From the NCBI GenBank assembly GCA_964454025.1, contig CAYVRP010000002.1:1-64000 (forward strand): a DNA stretch of 64,000 bases, written 5' to 3'. Origin of the DNA: JAFGBI01 sp964454025 (GTDB lineage Bacteria; Myxococcota_A; Polyangia; Polyangiales; Polyangiaceae). Shown here piece by piece: positions 17,801 to 27,966 of this stretch (its first letter is position 1; each line of letters opens with the position of its first letter). The notes under the pieces were generated by a model. The model worked only from the letters and a program-made list of their open reading frames with translations, was not told the origin of the DNA and ran no database searches. A program made the translations under genes and the position numbers.

Positions 17801-20164
17801 TCTCGTCACTGGGGGTTCGTCCTGACAGAGCGGACCACAGCCGTCGCCGGCGACCGCGTTTCCGTCGTCGCACCCCTCGCCCGGCTGCGGGATGCCGTTC
17901 CCGCACACCGCAAGCACGCACGCCGCCCCGATCGTCGGGCAGTCGTACCCCTGCTCGATCCGGCACGCCGCGTTGCACCCGTCGCCGCTCGTCGGGACCG
18001 TGTCGTCGTCCTCGCACTGCTCGTCGCCGCGCAGCAGCCGGTCGCCGCACACGGGCCGGCAGGGCGCGCCCGGGGTCGGGCAGGTCCAGCCTGTCTCTAG
18101 CGTGCAGGAGGCGGAGCAGCCGTCGCCGCTGGTGGGCGTCGTGTCGTCGTCGTCGCACTCTTCGCTCCCCTCGCGCTGCCCGTTGCCGCACTCCGGCAGC
18201 TCGCACACGGAGGGCTGTACGCCGTAGCAGAACCAGCCCTCCGTCACCTCGCAGTCCACACATCCCTCCGAAGGATGGGCCGGATCGACGTCGCACTCCT
18301 CGCCCATCTGCCGGATCCCGTCGCCGCACACGGGCCGCAGGATGCACACGTTCGGCCGCGGGCAGACGTAGCCCGGCTCGGCCTGGCAGAGCGCGCTGCA
18401 CCCGAGGCCCACGGCCGGCGGGTCGCAGGTTTCCCCCGCCTCGATCACCGCGTTGCCGCAGACGGACGCGCCGGTGACGTCGGCGGTGAAGCTGGCGCAG
18501 CCAGGCAGGCAGCCGCCCTCCCCGGGTGGGTCGCAGATCTCGCCGGGCCCGACCTCCTCGTCCCCGCACACGACGCTCGTCTCGCACTCGCTCGGCTCGC
18601 CCGCGCAGTCCCAGAAGGGCTCCACCCGGCAGATGGTGGAGCAGCCGTCCCCGCGCTGGCGGTTGCCGTCGTCGCAGGCCTCGAGGCCCACCAGCAGCCC
18701 GTCGCCGCAGACGGGGGTGCAGCCGCTCGAGGTGCAGCGCCAGCCCTCCTCCACGACGCAGGCGCCGCTGCAGCCGTCCTCGTCGTCGAGGTTGCCGTCG
18801 TCGCACCCCTCGTCCGCCGTGCGCGTGCCGTCACCGCACTCACGTTGCTCGCAGCTCGATGGCATCACCCCGTAGCAGGTCCAGCCCTCGGTCACCGCGC
18901 AGTCCACGCAGCCCGCGGACGCGTCGCCGCCGACGTCGCACTCCTCGCCCGCCTGCTTGATGCCATCCCCGCAGAAGGGGATGAGAAGACAGGTGCCAGG
19001 ACGCGGGCAGACGTAGCCCGGCTCCGCCTGGCAGTCCGCCGCGCAGCCGGCCCCCTCCATCGGCGGATCACACGACTCCCCGACCTCGATCAGCGAGTTG
19101 CCGCACTCCGGCTCCCAGCCGATCTCGGAGGAGAAGCTCTGGCAGCCCTCCTCGCAGCCGTCCGTCCCCGGCGGATCGCAGATCTCGCCCGGCTGCACCT
19201 CCGAGTCGCCGCACACGATTGTGGACTCGCAGGCGCTCGGCTCGCCGTCACACGCCCAGAAGGGCTCGACCCAGCAGATCGACGAGCACCCGTCGCCGCT
19301 CGCCTGGTTGCCGTCGTCGCAGTCCTCGCTGCCGACGATGGCCCCGTCGCCGCAGTCCGGCGCGCAGCCGCTCGAAGAGCAGCGCCAGCCCTCCTCCACC
19401 GTGCAGTCGTCCGCGCAGCCGTCCTCCACCACGTCGTTGCCGTCGTCGCACTCCTCGTCGGGCGTGCGGTTCCCGTCGCCGCACACCAGGGGCGCGCAGG
19501 CCTCGCCGGGCGCGGGGCAGTAGAAGCCCGCCTCGAGCAAGCAGCCGTCGAGGAGCGAGTCCTCGGTGCCGGTGCAGCCGTCGCCGGAAACGACCCCGCC
19601 ATCGTCGCATTCCTCGCCGAGCTCGATGGCGCCGTTGCCGCACTCCGGGAGCGCCACGCAGGGCACGTCCGGCCGCGGACAGAGCCAGCCCGCCTCCACC
19701 GCCAGACAGTCCGCCGCGCAGCCGTCCTCCGCGAGGGCGTTGCCGTCGTCGCAGGCTTCCTCACCCTCGAGCAGGCCGTTGCCGCACACCTGCGCGTCGA
19801 TGCAGGCCTCGCCCGGCACCAGGCACACGAACCCGTCCTCCACCACCGCGCAGTCCTCGCTGCAGCCGTCGCCGTCCTCGACCCCGCCGTCGTCGCAGAG
19901 CTCGCCCGGCTCGAGCTCGCCGTTGCCGCAGACCGCCGGCTGCTCCCCGGGGCCCTCGCCGCCGTCCGAGGTCGAGCCGCCCTGCGGGATCACGATCTGC
20001 CCGCCGGTGCCCGTCGGCTGCGCGGCGCCACTGCCGCCCTCGCCTCCTTCGCCTTCATTCCCGATGGCTTCCGGGTCCGACCGCAGCACGGTCGGGTACG
20101 ACTCGCAGCCGAGCACCAGGAGGGTGCCGAGGAGGACGGTGAAGAGCGGTGTGCGATGGTGCAT
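14840..20164 (-). CDS. Giant cysteine-rich lipoprotein paralogue: DUF4215-type repeats flanking a fibro-slime domain (1774 aa)
   Basis: Start taken at ATG 20164 (MHHRTPLF), which has GAGGA upstream; an alternative start lies eight codons earlier. The lipobox is LVLGC, followed by the same CESYPTV segment and Gly-rich linker as the downstream paralogue. By eye there are 17 repeats before and 18 after a fibro-slime domain at about residues 845-1118 (EFRGDDDVWVYVNGRLAVDI). That is 35 repeats against 24 in the paralogue. The extra repeats are one five-repeat block (N-terminal side) and one six-repeat block (C-terminal side) present twice in tandem. The fibro-slime domain also carries an insertion rich in Asp, Asn and Thr. 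Only 159 bases separate the two genes, so this is a tandem gene duplication, probably co-transcribed. Confidence 0.9.
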   Translation of the reverse strand: MHHRTPLFTVLLGTLLVLGCESYPTVLRSDPEAIGNEGEGGEGGSGAAQPTGTGGQIVIPQGGSTSDGGEGPGEQPAVCGNGELEPGELCDDGGVEDGDGCSEDCAVVEDGFVCLVPGEACIDAQVCGNGLLEGEEACDDGNALAEDGCAADCLAVEAGWLCPRPDVPCVALPECGNGAIELGEECDDGGVVSGDGCTGTEDSLLDGCLLEAGFYCPAPGEACAPLVCGDGNRTPDEECDDGNDVVEDGCADDCTVEEGWRCSSSGCAPDCGDGAIVGSEDCDDGNQASGDGCSSICWVEPFWACDGEPSACESTIVCGDSEVQPGEICDPPGTDGCEEGCQSFSSEIGWEPECGNSLIEVGESCDPPMEGAGCAADCQAEPGYVCPRPGTCLLIPFCGDGIKQAGEECDVGGDASAGCVDCAVTEGWTCYGVMPSSCEQRECGDGTRTADEGCDDGNLDDEDGCSGACVVEEGWRCTSSGCTPVCGDGLLVGLEACDDGNRQRGDGCSTICRVEPFWDCAGEPSECETSVVCGDEEVGPGEICDPPGEGGCLPGCASFTADVTGASVCGNAVIEAGETCDPPAVGLGCSALCQAEPGYVCPRPNVCILRPVCGDGIRQMGEECDVDPAHPSEGCVDCEVTEGWFCYGVQPSVCELPECGNGQREGSEECDDDDTTPTSGDGCSASCTLETGWTCPTPGAPCRPVCGDRLLRGDEQCEDDDTVPTSGDGCNAACRIEQGYDCPTIGAACVLAVCGNGIPQPGEGCDDGNAVAGDGCGPLCQDEPPVTRGRTPHVNVFCGDGMVTGEEECDDGNSEPGDGCSDACDEEAGFTCTSELPDPLPNSISFAITYRDFRGRTETAGGHPHMRPGSNPPDTGTDRNIPGTVCNTTNGGSCGRLSDPGGNYIAGVPQWVGDGSNTTVPDYTSAFSLWYRDSNPNAIAGTNGAIQIYPIADTLTLSRVSGERYQYDNSSFFVLDGRGFLNTPGTDPSHNFHFTTELRYFFQYEGGETLEFRGDDDVWVYVNGRLAVDIGGIHLPQSARVILGDDGIPSGTDSNCTTATGDNGTLPACSLAAAELADARDDRFDLTRGDVYEIVLFHAERNPVQSNFRLTLQGFLAPRSYCEPICGDGIVTGWEVCDEGTANNTGLYGHCNADCTAIQFCGDGRVNGPEVCDNGRNIDVYGTGSGRCAPGCVTPGRCGDGVLQGAFEACDLGTAGNTPTAYGPDQCTTTCELGGWCGDDIVNGSETCDDGPLNGTTYGAGSCSYDCGPGPYCGDGIRNGPEECDGGDYCNEDCTIDPYCGDGLVSVGGGEQCDWGPFAIASAEAGGTYAACTDQCLWGPRCGDGTLQEDYEECDDGADLNTGAYDACTSYCALGPYCGDAVVDVAGGEECDNGYNEDTYATGAPGECGPGCRLPAGGCGDGVLNPALEECDNGAENSDTAYGLTACREDCTIGGYCGDGVVNGGEVCDRGGLNGREYGPSSCGYDCLAGPRCGDGIRNGAEECDGTPGCSASCTLLPICGDGLVAASAGEQCDWGRFASDAYGACTDECVWGPRCGDGVRDPIYEECDLGAALNDGAYGGCNANCTLGPRCGDRVLQASQGEACDNGYNDDIYAFASNSCAPGCRLPPDCGDGIIQPGLELCDDGVNNSDPAYTGCTTSCVWGPYCGDGVLQASRETCDAGRNNTLYSAVPGGCAPDCKPAPYCGDGVRNGSELCDEGTANNDGDYGGCNEDCTRAPFCGDYVVQRDEGEECDAGPSGSLDCSPTCKRRGDIR

Positions 20165-20496
20165 GGAGTGATCCTCGCGGGAGTCCACCCGACTCCAGCC
20201 CAGAGTCTAAAATGGAGCCAGTCACGGCGCTAGCGGCCGGGGCGGATAATTCTAGCCCCGAGCGAGCCCCGGACGTCGCGGCCGGGGCCACGAGGCTGCT
20301 GCCCCAGCCGTGGGTTTCGGTGCGCGCGGGGCGCACGGGCACCCACGCCCCGGCGGCCCCGCACCTGGCTCGAAGTCGGGGTGAAGACGCCGCGCTGCTG
20401 CGGCCCCGCGCGCCTTGACCTCCCGAACGGCGCGCGATATGCGGACAGAATCGTGGGCGGTATCCCCCGCGGCGAGCCTCGGGCGAGGGGTTCGCG
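20165..20496. other. Divergent intergenic region
   Basis: 332 bases between the leftward giant repeat gene and the rightward ATP-grasp gene. The first 90 bases hold the AT-richest part (around 20205-20255). On the minus strand a TAGACT element lies about 40 bases before the ATG, and the same hexamer lies at a similar distance before the downstream paralogue, so it may be a shared -10 box. The remainder is GC-rich and holds no recognisable gene. Confidence 0.4.
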
Positions 20497-21600
20497 ATGA
20501 ACCACACGCGGGTTCCCAGACGATCGCGGGCGCCAGGGTCGCCGCGCGTCGAGGTCGCCGTCCTCTACAACGTCGACGCCCTCGACGGCGGCCCCCCGGC
20601 GGCCCCCTGCTTCGCGGTGCGGGAGCCGGTGGCGGCGCTCGCGCGCGAGATCGCCGAGGCGCTGGCCGGCGCCGGCCGCCCCCCCACGCGCCTCGTCGCC
20701 GTCGAGGGCGCCTTCGCGGAGCTGCGAGCCCGCCTCGAGGCGGCCCGGCCCGCCTGCGTCTTCAACCTCTGCGAGTCCCTCGCCGGTGACGCGCGCCTCG
20801 AGACCGTCCTGCCCACCCTGCTCGAGCTGATGGGGATCCCCTTCACCGGCTCGCCGGCCGCCGCCCTGTCCGCCGCGCTCCGCAAGGACCGGGTCAAATG
20901 CCTCCTGGAGCGCGCGGGGGTCCCCACGCCGATCGGCGCCGTCCTCACCACCGCGTCGGAGCCCTGCGCGGTGCCGCTGCCGGCCATCGTCAAGCCGGCG
21001 TGGGAGGACGGCTCCGCCGGGATCTGGGCGCGCTCGGTGGTCGCGGACACGACCTCCCTCCGCGAGCGGGTCGCGGAGGTGCTGGGGCTTTTCAAGGGCC
21101 CTTGCCTCGTCGAACAGTACATCGACGGGCGCGAGTTCAACGTCGCCCTGCTCGGCTTCCCCGAGGCGCGGATCCTGCCCCTGCAGGAGATCGACTTCTC
21201 CGCGCTCCCCGCCGATCACCCGCGCATCGTGTCCTACCGCGCCAAGTGGAGCCCCGGCTCGCCCGAGGACCTCGGCACCCGGCCCATCCTGCACCCCGAG
21301 CTCGCGCCGGAGCTCGCCGCCCGCGTCCGCCGCGCGGCGACGGAGGCCTGGCGCGTGGTGGGCGGGCGTGACTACGGCCGGGTCGACGTCCGTGTCGACG
21401 CGGCCGGCGCACCGTACGTGGTCGACGTCAACCCCAACTGCGATCTCTCCGCCGACGCCGGCTTCGCCCGCGCCGCCGGCGCCGTCGGCCTCGACTACCC
21501 GGCGCTCCTGCGGCTGCTCGTGGGCTACGCGCTGCGGCGGCAGAGCGGGCTCGCCAGCCGCGGGCCGCCGCGGCCCGTCCGCTCCGACGAGGCCCGCTGA
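20497..21600 (+). CDS. D-alanine-D-alanine ligase-like ATP-grasp protein
   Basis: 367 residues. After about 15 basic residues the protein has the three-part ATP-grasp layout of Ddl enzymes: an N-terminal Rossmann-like domain (VEVAVLYNVDALDGG), a central part with TGSPAAALSAALRKDRVK and the ATP-binding IVKPAWEDGSAGIWA, and a C-terminal part with VEQYIDGREFNVALLG, DYGRVDVRVD and the metal-binding VDVNPNCDLS. True Ddl enzymes make D-Ala-D-Ala for peptidoglycan and usually sit in the mur/dcw cluster. Here there is no cell-wall neighbour, so a different amino-acid ligase is as likely. It converges on ahcY across a hairpin. Confidence 0.78.
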   Translation: MNHTRVPRRSRAPGSPRVEVAVLYNVDALDGGPPAAPCFAVREPVAALAREIAEALAGAGRPPTRLVAVEGAFAELRARLEAARPACVFNLCESLAGDARLETVLPTLLELMGIPFTGSPAAALSAALRKDRVKCLLERAGVPTPIGAVLTTASEPCAVPLPAIVKPAWEDGSAGIWARSVVADTTSLRERVAEVLGLFKGPCLVEQYIDGREFNVALLGFPEARILPLQEIDFSALPADHPRIVSYRAKWSPGSPEDLGTRPILHPELAPELAARVRRAATEAWRVVGGRDYGRVDVRVDAAGAPYVVDVNPNCDLSADAGFARAAGAVGLDYPALLRLLVGYALRRQSGLASRGPPRPVRSDEAR

Positions 21601-21634
21601 GCCGGCGGGGCGGCCCCCCCCCCGCCCCACCGGC
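21601..21634. terminator. GC hairpin between convergent ATP-grasp and ahcY genes
   Basis: Arms 21601-21613 and 21622-21634 are complementary over 13 bases with one mismatch, around a poly-C loop. The position, directly after one stop codon and 8 bases from the other, suits a bidirectional terminator. Confidence 0.5.
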
Positions 21635-21641
21635 GGCGCGA

Positions 21642-23062
<1,421 letters not shown>

Positions 23063-23066
<4 letters not shown>

Positions 23067-24106
23067 GGCTCGATCTTCCTCTGGGTTCGGGGGGGGGTTC
23101 CGTCACGGCGCCGCCGCGCCCGCCCCGGGCCGCGCTCGGGGCCGAGGGCGCGACGGGCGCTCAACACCTGCCATTCGAGCGCGGCGTCGGGACCGCCGCC
23201 GACGTAGCACGCCGGGATGCGCCGGGTCGCGGCGTCCCGGAGGCCGGCGGCCGTGGCGAGCGCCGTGAGCTCCGCCGGCTCGAAGCCGAGCCAGACGTCC
23301 GCCTGCTGCTCGGCGAAGCGCTCGTCCTCATGCCGGACGTAGTCGATGACGAGCACGTGGCCCCCCGCGCGAGCGAGCCGCCCCAGGGCCGCGAGGGCCT
23401 CCACCGGGCGGGGCGCGTGGTGCAGCACCCGCGCCGAAACCACCAGATCCGCGCCGGCGCCGACCCGCGCGCGGAGCGCCTCGGCGTCCAGCTCCGCGCA
23501 CAGGAGCTCCACGTTGCGGTAGCCGCGCGCCGCGACCCGCGCCGCCGCGCGCGCGAGCTGGGCCTCGCTGCGGTCGAAGGCGAGCACCGCCCCGAAGAGC
23601 GGGGCGAGCAGGTCGAGCAGGGCCCCGTCCCCCGTGCCCGCGTCGACGGCGAGGCCGCGCCGCTCGAGCGCCGGCGCGAGCGCGAAGAGGTAGGCGGGCG
23701 CCGCCGCCGCCACCGAGGCCGGCGCGGGCGGCGCCGCGTGGCGGGCGAAGAGCTCCCGGCCGCGCTGGTCCCGGCCGCGCACCACCGCCTCCACCCGCGC
23801 GAGGCTCCCGTCCTCCCCGACGAGACGGCGCCCGGCGGCGAGCGCGTCGGCCACCACCGGATCCGCGGCGACCGGGACGGGCACGCTCAGGTACACGCGC
23901 GTCCCCTGCCGGCGCTCGGCCAGCAGCCCCGCCTGGCGCAGGGCGGCGGCGTGGCGGCTCACGTTGGGCTGCCCCTCGCCGAGCAGCTCCGCGAGCTCCC
24001 CGACCCCGCGCTCCTCCGTCGCCGCGAGCGCGAGCAGGCGCAGCCGCACCGGCTCGGCGAGGACCCGGTAGAGCTGCCAGCGGTCGGGGGCGAGGGCCGG
24101 CTCCAC
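23063..24106 (-). CDS. ArsR-family regulator fused to a SAM-dependent methyltransferase domain (SahR-like)
   Basis: 347 residues from a GTG. Residues 10-75 are an ArsR-type winged helix (LYRVLAEPVRLRLLALA, VGELAELLGEGQPNVSRHAA). Residues of about 125-300 are a class I methyltransferase fold with motif I AVDAGTGDG (153-161). No metal-binding Cys pair is present, so this is not a metal sensor. SAM-cycle regulators of the SahR type are ArsR-family proteins reported to respond to S-adenosylhomocysteine; the fused SAM/SAH-binding domain and the ATGA coupling to ahcY fit that role. Whether the domain still methylates anything is unknown. No Shine-Dalgarno sequence precedes the GTG and the candidate promoter ends right at it, suggesting a leaderless message. 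Confidence 0.82.
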
Positions 24107-24112
24107 GCCCCG

Positions 24113-24141
24113 GTTCTATGCTACCATTCACATCAAAGCAA
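24113..24141 (-). promoter_or_regulatory. Candidate promoter of the SahR-like/ahcY operon
   Basis: On the minus strand TTGCTT (24141-24136) and TAGAAC (24118-24113) are 17 bases apart in a marked AT-rich island. Transcription would begin within a base or two of the GTG at 24106, which has no ribosome site. The spacer contains TGATGTGAATG, and CTAC/GTAG sit at the edges of the island, so an operator for the regulator may overlap it. This is unproven. Confidence 0.4.
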
Positions 24142-24204
24142 GTAGGCGAGATTCACGCGGCGAAGCCCTCCTCCGCGGGGGATCGGGGGCGAGCTCCGGC
24201 GGCC

Positions 24205-26778
24205 TCAGCGCGGAACGGGGAACAGCTCCCCCGGCGGGTCCACGCGCTCGAGCTTCCAGATGTCCCGCGCGTACTCGCGGATGGTCCGGTCGCTCGAGAA
24301 CTTGCCGACGCGGGCGGTGTTCAGGATCGCCATCCGGGCCCAGCGCGCCCGATCCGAGAACGCGCGATCCACCTCCTCCTGCGCCCGGCAGTACGCCTCG
24401 AAGTCGGCGCACACCATGAACGGGTCGCCGCCGTCGAGCAGGCTGTGCACGATCTGCCCGATCTCCCAGTGGGGCGCGAAGTAGCCGGACGCGAGCCAGT
24501 CGAGCGCCGCCTTCAGCTCCTCGTTGCGCTGATAGTACGCGTGCGGGTCGTAGCCCTGGCGGCGAAGCTCGTCCACCTGCTCCACGGTGTTGCCGAAGAT
24601 GAAGATGTTGGCGCTGCCCACCTCCTCGAGGATCTCGACGTTGGCGCCGTCGAGGGTACCGATGGTCACCGCGCCGTTGAGCGCGAGCTTCATGTTGCCG
24701 GTCCCCGACGCCTCCTTGCCCGCGGTGGAGATCTGCTCGGAGACGTCGGTGGCCGGGATGATGCGCTCCGCCAGGCTCACCGAGTAATTGGGCAAGAACA
24801 CCACCTTGAGCAGATCCTTCACCCGCGGGTCGCTATTCACCTTGGCCGCCACCGCGTTGATGGCGTGGATGATCCGCTTGGCCAGGTCGTAGCCCGGCGC
24901 CGCCTTGGCGCCGAAGACGAAGACGCGCTTGTGCATCGGGAGCTCGGGGTCGTGCAGGATGCGTCGATAGAGCGTCAGGATGTGGAGCAGGTTCAGGTGC
25001 TGGCGCTTGTACTCGTGCAGGCGCTTGATCTGCACGTCGAAGATGGCGGTCGGGTCCACGCTCACGTTGCAGTGGTGCCGGATCACCTCGGCGAGATCGC
25101 GCTTGTTGGCGAGCTTGACGGCCATGAACCGCCGCTGAAACTCCGGGTCCTCGGCGTGACGCTCGAGCTGCCGGAGCTGGTCGAGGTCCACGGGCCAGCC
25201 GTCGCCGATGGTCTCGTCGATCAGGGCCGAGAGGCGGGGGTTGCACTGCTTGAGCCACCGCCGCGGCGTGATCCCGTTGGTCTTGTTCTGGAACCGCTCG
25301 GGGTACAGCTCGTGGAAGGTCTTGAACAGGCGGGTCTTCAGGAGCTGGGTGTGGAGCGCGGCGACGCCGTTCACGGTGTGGCTCGCGATGACGGACAGGT
25401 ACGCCATCCGCACGTACTTCGGGGTCCCCTCCTCGACCAGCGAGAGCTCGGCGCGCTTGCCGACGTCGCCCGGCCAGCGCCGGTCGACCACCTCGTCGAG
25501 GAAGCGGCGGTTGATCTCGAAGATGATCTCGAGGTGGCGGGGCAGGACCTTCTCCAGCAGCGGCACGCTCCACTTCTCGAGCGCCTCCGGCATCAGGGTG
25601 TGGTTGGTGTAGCTGAAGACGCGCGTGCACAGCGCCCAGGCCAGGTCCCAGCTGAGCCCCTCCTCGTCGAGCAGGATGCGCATGAGCTCGGGCACCGCGA
25701 TCGCGGGGTGGGTGTCGTTGAGCTGGATGGCGACCTTGTCGGCGAAGGCCTCCCAGCCCCGGTTCTTCTTCCGATAGCGGCGGATGATGTCCTTGAGCGA
25801 GCAGGCGACGAAGAAGTACTGCTGCACCAGGCGCAGCTCCTTGCCGCTCTCGGAGGCGTCGTTCGGGTACAGCACCTTGGTGATCGTCTCTCCGATCGCC
25901 TTCTCGCGGACGGCCTCCACGTAGCCCCCCTCGTTGAACACCTTGAGGTCGAACTCGCGCGAGGCCCGGGACTCCCACAGGCGGAGGAAGTTCACGGTGT
26001 TGCCGCCGTAGCCGCAGATGGGGATGTCGTGGGGGATGCCGACCACGCGACGGGTCCCCTCCCAGCGCACGCGGAAATCGCCGCGGTCGTTCACGTCCTT
26101 CTCCACCCAGCCGTAGAGGCGCACCTCGATGGCGTACTCGGGCCGGGTCACGACCCAGGGGGTCGGCGTCTGGAGCCAGTTGTCCGGGAACTCGACCTGC
26201 TTGCCGCCGATGAACTCCTGCCGGAAGAGGCCGAACTCGTAGAAGAGCCCGTAGCCGCCCGCCGGGTAGTCGCGCGTCGCCAGCGAGTCGAGGAAGCAGG
26301 CGGCGAGGCGACCGAGACCGCCGTTGCCGCGCCCCATGTCCGGCTCCTCCTCGTCGCGGACCGGCAGCTCGAGGCCGAGCTCCTCGAGCGCCTGCCGCGT
26401 CGCCTCGAGCAGCCCCGTGTTGACGAGGTTGTTGTGGAAGAGGCGCCCCATCAGGTACTCGAGGGACAGGTAGTAGACGCGCCGCGCGTTGGCCTCCGTC
26501 TGCACGGACATCGTCTCGATGAAGCGCGCCATGATCCGGTCGCGCACCGCGAAGGCCGCCGCCTGGTACCAGTCCTGTCGGGTGGCGGTGACCGGGTCCC
26601 GCGCCAGGGTGAACTTGAGGTGGCTCTTGATGGACTCCTTCATCCCGACCGGCCCCATGTCGATCCGGGACCGGAAGGTGCGCAGCGAGGCGGGCGGCGC
26701 CTCCGAGTGACAGGGATCGCTCGGCGCGGGGGGCGCCTCGGGCTGGTGCTTTCCGCTCGACTTCGGCTCCTTGGCCAT
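24205..26778 (-). CDS. glgP: Glycogen/alpha-glucan phosphorylase
   Basis: 857 residues from the ATG at 26778, which has GGGAG nine bases upstream. The long open frame further upstream has no protein character. GT35 family features: YYLSLEYLMGR near residue 103, GNGGLGRLAACFLDSLAT, QLNDTHPAIAVPELMR, TNHTLMPEALEKW, and the pyridoxal phosphate site EASGTGNMK with Lys697, followed by LALNGAVTIGTLDGANVEI. The enzyme is cytoplasmic and releases glucose 1-phosphate from glycogen or maltodextrin. The N-terminal 45 residues are Pro/Ser-rich and specific to this protein. No other glycogen genes are adjacent, so it appears to be an isolated unit. Confidence 0.95.
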   Translation of the reverse strand: MAKEPKSSGKHQPEAPPAPSDPCHSEAPPASLRTFRSRIDMGPVGMKESIKSHLKFTLARDPVTATRQDWYQAAAFAVRDRIMARFIETMSVQTEANARRVYYLSLEYLMGRLFHNNLVNTGLLEATRQALEELGLELPVRDEEEPDMGRGNGGLGRLAACFLDSLATRDYPAGGYGLFYEFGLFRQEFIGGKQVEFPDNWLQTPTPWVVTRPEYAIEVRLYGWVEKDVNDRGDFRVRWEGTRRVVGIPHDIPICGYGGNTVNFLRLWESRASREFDLKVFNEGGYVEAVREKAIGETITKVLYPNDASESGKELRLVQQYFFVACSLKDIIRRYRKKNRGWEAFADKVAIQLNDTHPAIAVPELMRILLDEEGLSWDLAWALCTRVFSYTNHTLMPEALEKWSVPLLEKVLPRHLEIIFEINRRFLDEVVDRRWPGDVGKRAELSLVEEGTPKYVRMAYLSVIASHTVNGVAALHTQLLKTRLFKTFHELYPERFQNKTNGITPRRWLKQCNPRLSALIDETIGDGWPVDLDQLRQLERHAEDPEFQRRFMAVKLANKRDLAEVIRHHCNVSVDPTAIFDVQIKRLHEYKRQHLNLLHILTLYRRILHDPELPMHKRVFVFGAKAAPGYDLAKRIIHAINAVAAKVNSDPRVKDLLKVVFLPNYSVSLAERIIPATDVSEQISTAGKEASGTGNMKLALNGAVTIGTLDGANVEILEEVGSANIFIFGNTVEQVDELRRQGYDPHAYYQRNEELKAALDWLASGYFAPHWEIGQIVHSLLDGGDPFMVCADFEAYCRAQEEVDRAFSDRARWARMAILNTARVGKFSSDRTIREYARDIWKLERVDPPGELFPVPR

Positions 26779-26955
26779 CACGTGCTCCCGGTTGAGTGAC
26801 GGACGGTACGCCCGGCCCGAGCAGGTTAGAGCGTCGACCCCCGCACCGGGAAGCCGCATCTCGGCCGGCGACGCGCGCGCCGCGACACCGGGGCCGGCCC
26901 GGAGTTCGGCGGCGGCGCGCGCCGGGCGCGGGCGCCGCCGTGCTAGCGTTCGCCC

Positions 26956-27966
26956 GTGACCGAGCCGGTCCTGCGCGTCGAGCACCTGACGACCGCGTTC
27001 CGCACCGAGCGCGGCCGGCTCCGCGCCGTCGACGACGTCTCCTTCGAGGTCCCCGCGGGACGCACCCTCGCCATCGTCGGCGAGAGCGGCTCGGGCAAGA
27101 GCGTCACGGCGTTGAGCGTGCTGCGGCTCATCCCCGACCCGCCCGGCGTCATCGAGCGCGGGCGCGTGCTCTTCGAGGGGATCGACCTCCTGGCGGCGCC
27201 GGAGCGCCGGCTCCGCGCCGTGCGCGGCGCCGGGATCGCCATGGTCTTCCAGGAGCCGATGACCTCGCTCAACCCCGTGTACACGGTGGGGGCGCAGATC
27301 GCCGAGGTGCTGCGGCTGCACGGCCGTGCCCGCGGGCAGGCGGCGCGCGCCCGCGCCGTCGAGCTGCTCGAGCAGGTGGGGATCCCCGCGGCGGCGACCC
27401 GCGTGGACGCCTACCCGCACGAGCTCTCCGGCGGGATGCGGCAGCGCGTCATGATCGCCATGGCGCTCGCCTGCGATCCGCGGGTGCTGATCGCCGACGA
27501 GCCGACCACGGCGCTCGACGTCACCATCCAGGCGCAGATCCTGGACCTTCTGCGGCGGCTGCAGGCCGAGCGCGGGATGGGGCTCGTCTTCATCACGCAC
27601 GACCTCGGGGTGGTCGCCGAGGGCGCCGACGAGGTGGCGGTGATGTACGCCGGCCGGGTGGTGGAGCGCGGCGCGGTGGGCTCGCTCTTCGCCGCGCCCG
27701 GTCACCCCTACACCCGGGGCCTGCTCGCCAGCGCGCCGCCCGTCGACGCGGCGCGCGGCGCGGGACGCCCGCGACGCCTGAACGCCATCGACGGCCTCGT
27801 CCCCGACCTGCTCGCGCTCGGCCCGGGCTGCCGCTTCGCCGATCGCTGCGCGCTCCGCGCGGGGCGGTCACCGGCGCCCGCGGCCTGCCGCGAGGCGGAG
27901 CCGGAGCTGCAGCGACTCGCGACCGGCGGCGCCGCGCGCTGCCACTTCGCCGGGGAGGTCGCGTGA
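26956..27966 (+). CDS. Peptide/nickel-type ABC transporter ATP-binding protein (OppD/DppD family)
   Basis: 336 residues from a GTG. Walker A GESGSGKS, Q-loop VFQEPMTSLNPV, signature LSGGMRQRV, Walker B VLIADEPTTALD and the switch His in FITHDLGVV are intact. The C-terminal 60 residues carry the Cys-containing oligopeptide/dipeptide-type extension (GCRFADRCALR). It would power import of peptides, nickel or similar solutes together with the overlapping OppF-like protein. No permease or binding-protein gene lies in the window on either side, so the partner membrane proteins must be encoded elsewhere. Confidence 0.92.
   Translation: MTEPVLRVEHLTTAFRTERGRLRAVDDVSFEVPAGRTLAIVGESGSGKSVTALSVLRLIPDPPGVIERGRVLFEGIDLLAAPERRLRAVRGAGIAMVFQEPMTSLNPVYTVGAQIAEVLRLHGRARGQAARARAVELLEQVGIPAAATRVDAYPHELSGGMRQRVMIAMALACDPRVLIADEPTTALDVTIQAQILDLLRRLQAERGMGLVFITHDLGVVAEGADEVAVMYAGRVVERGAVGSLFAAPGHPYTRGLLASAPPVDAARGAGRPRRLNAIDGLVPDLLALGPGCRFADRCALRAGRSPAPAACREAEPELQRLATGGAARCHFAGEVA

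Noticed and set aside
10727..20164. CRISPR-like periodic DNA
   Set aside because: The periodicity comes from protein-coding repeats of unequal length with diverged sequence; there are no identical short repeats with unique spacers.
24118..26799. An 893-codon open frame antisense to glycogen phosphorylase
   Set aside because: The opposite strand has unmistakable phosphorylase motifs, including the cofactor Lys; the antisense protein resembles nothing.
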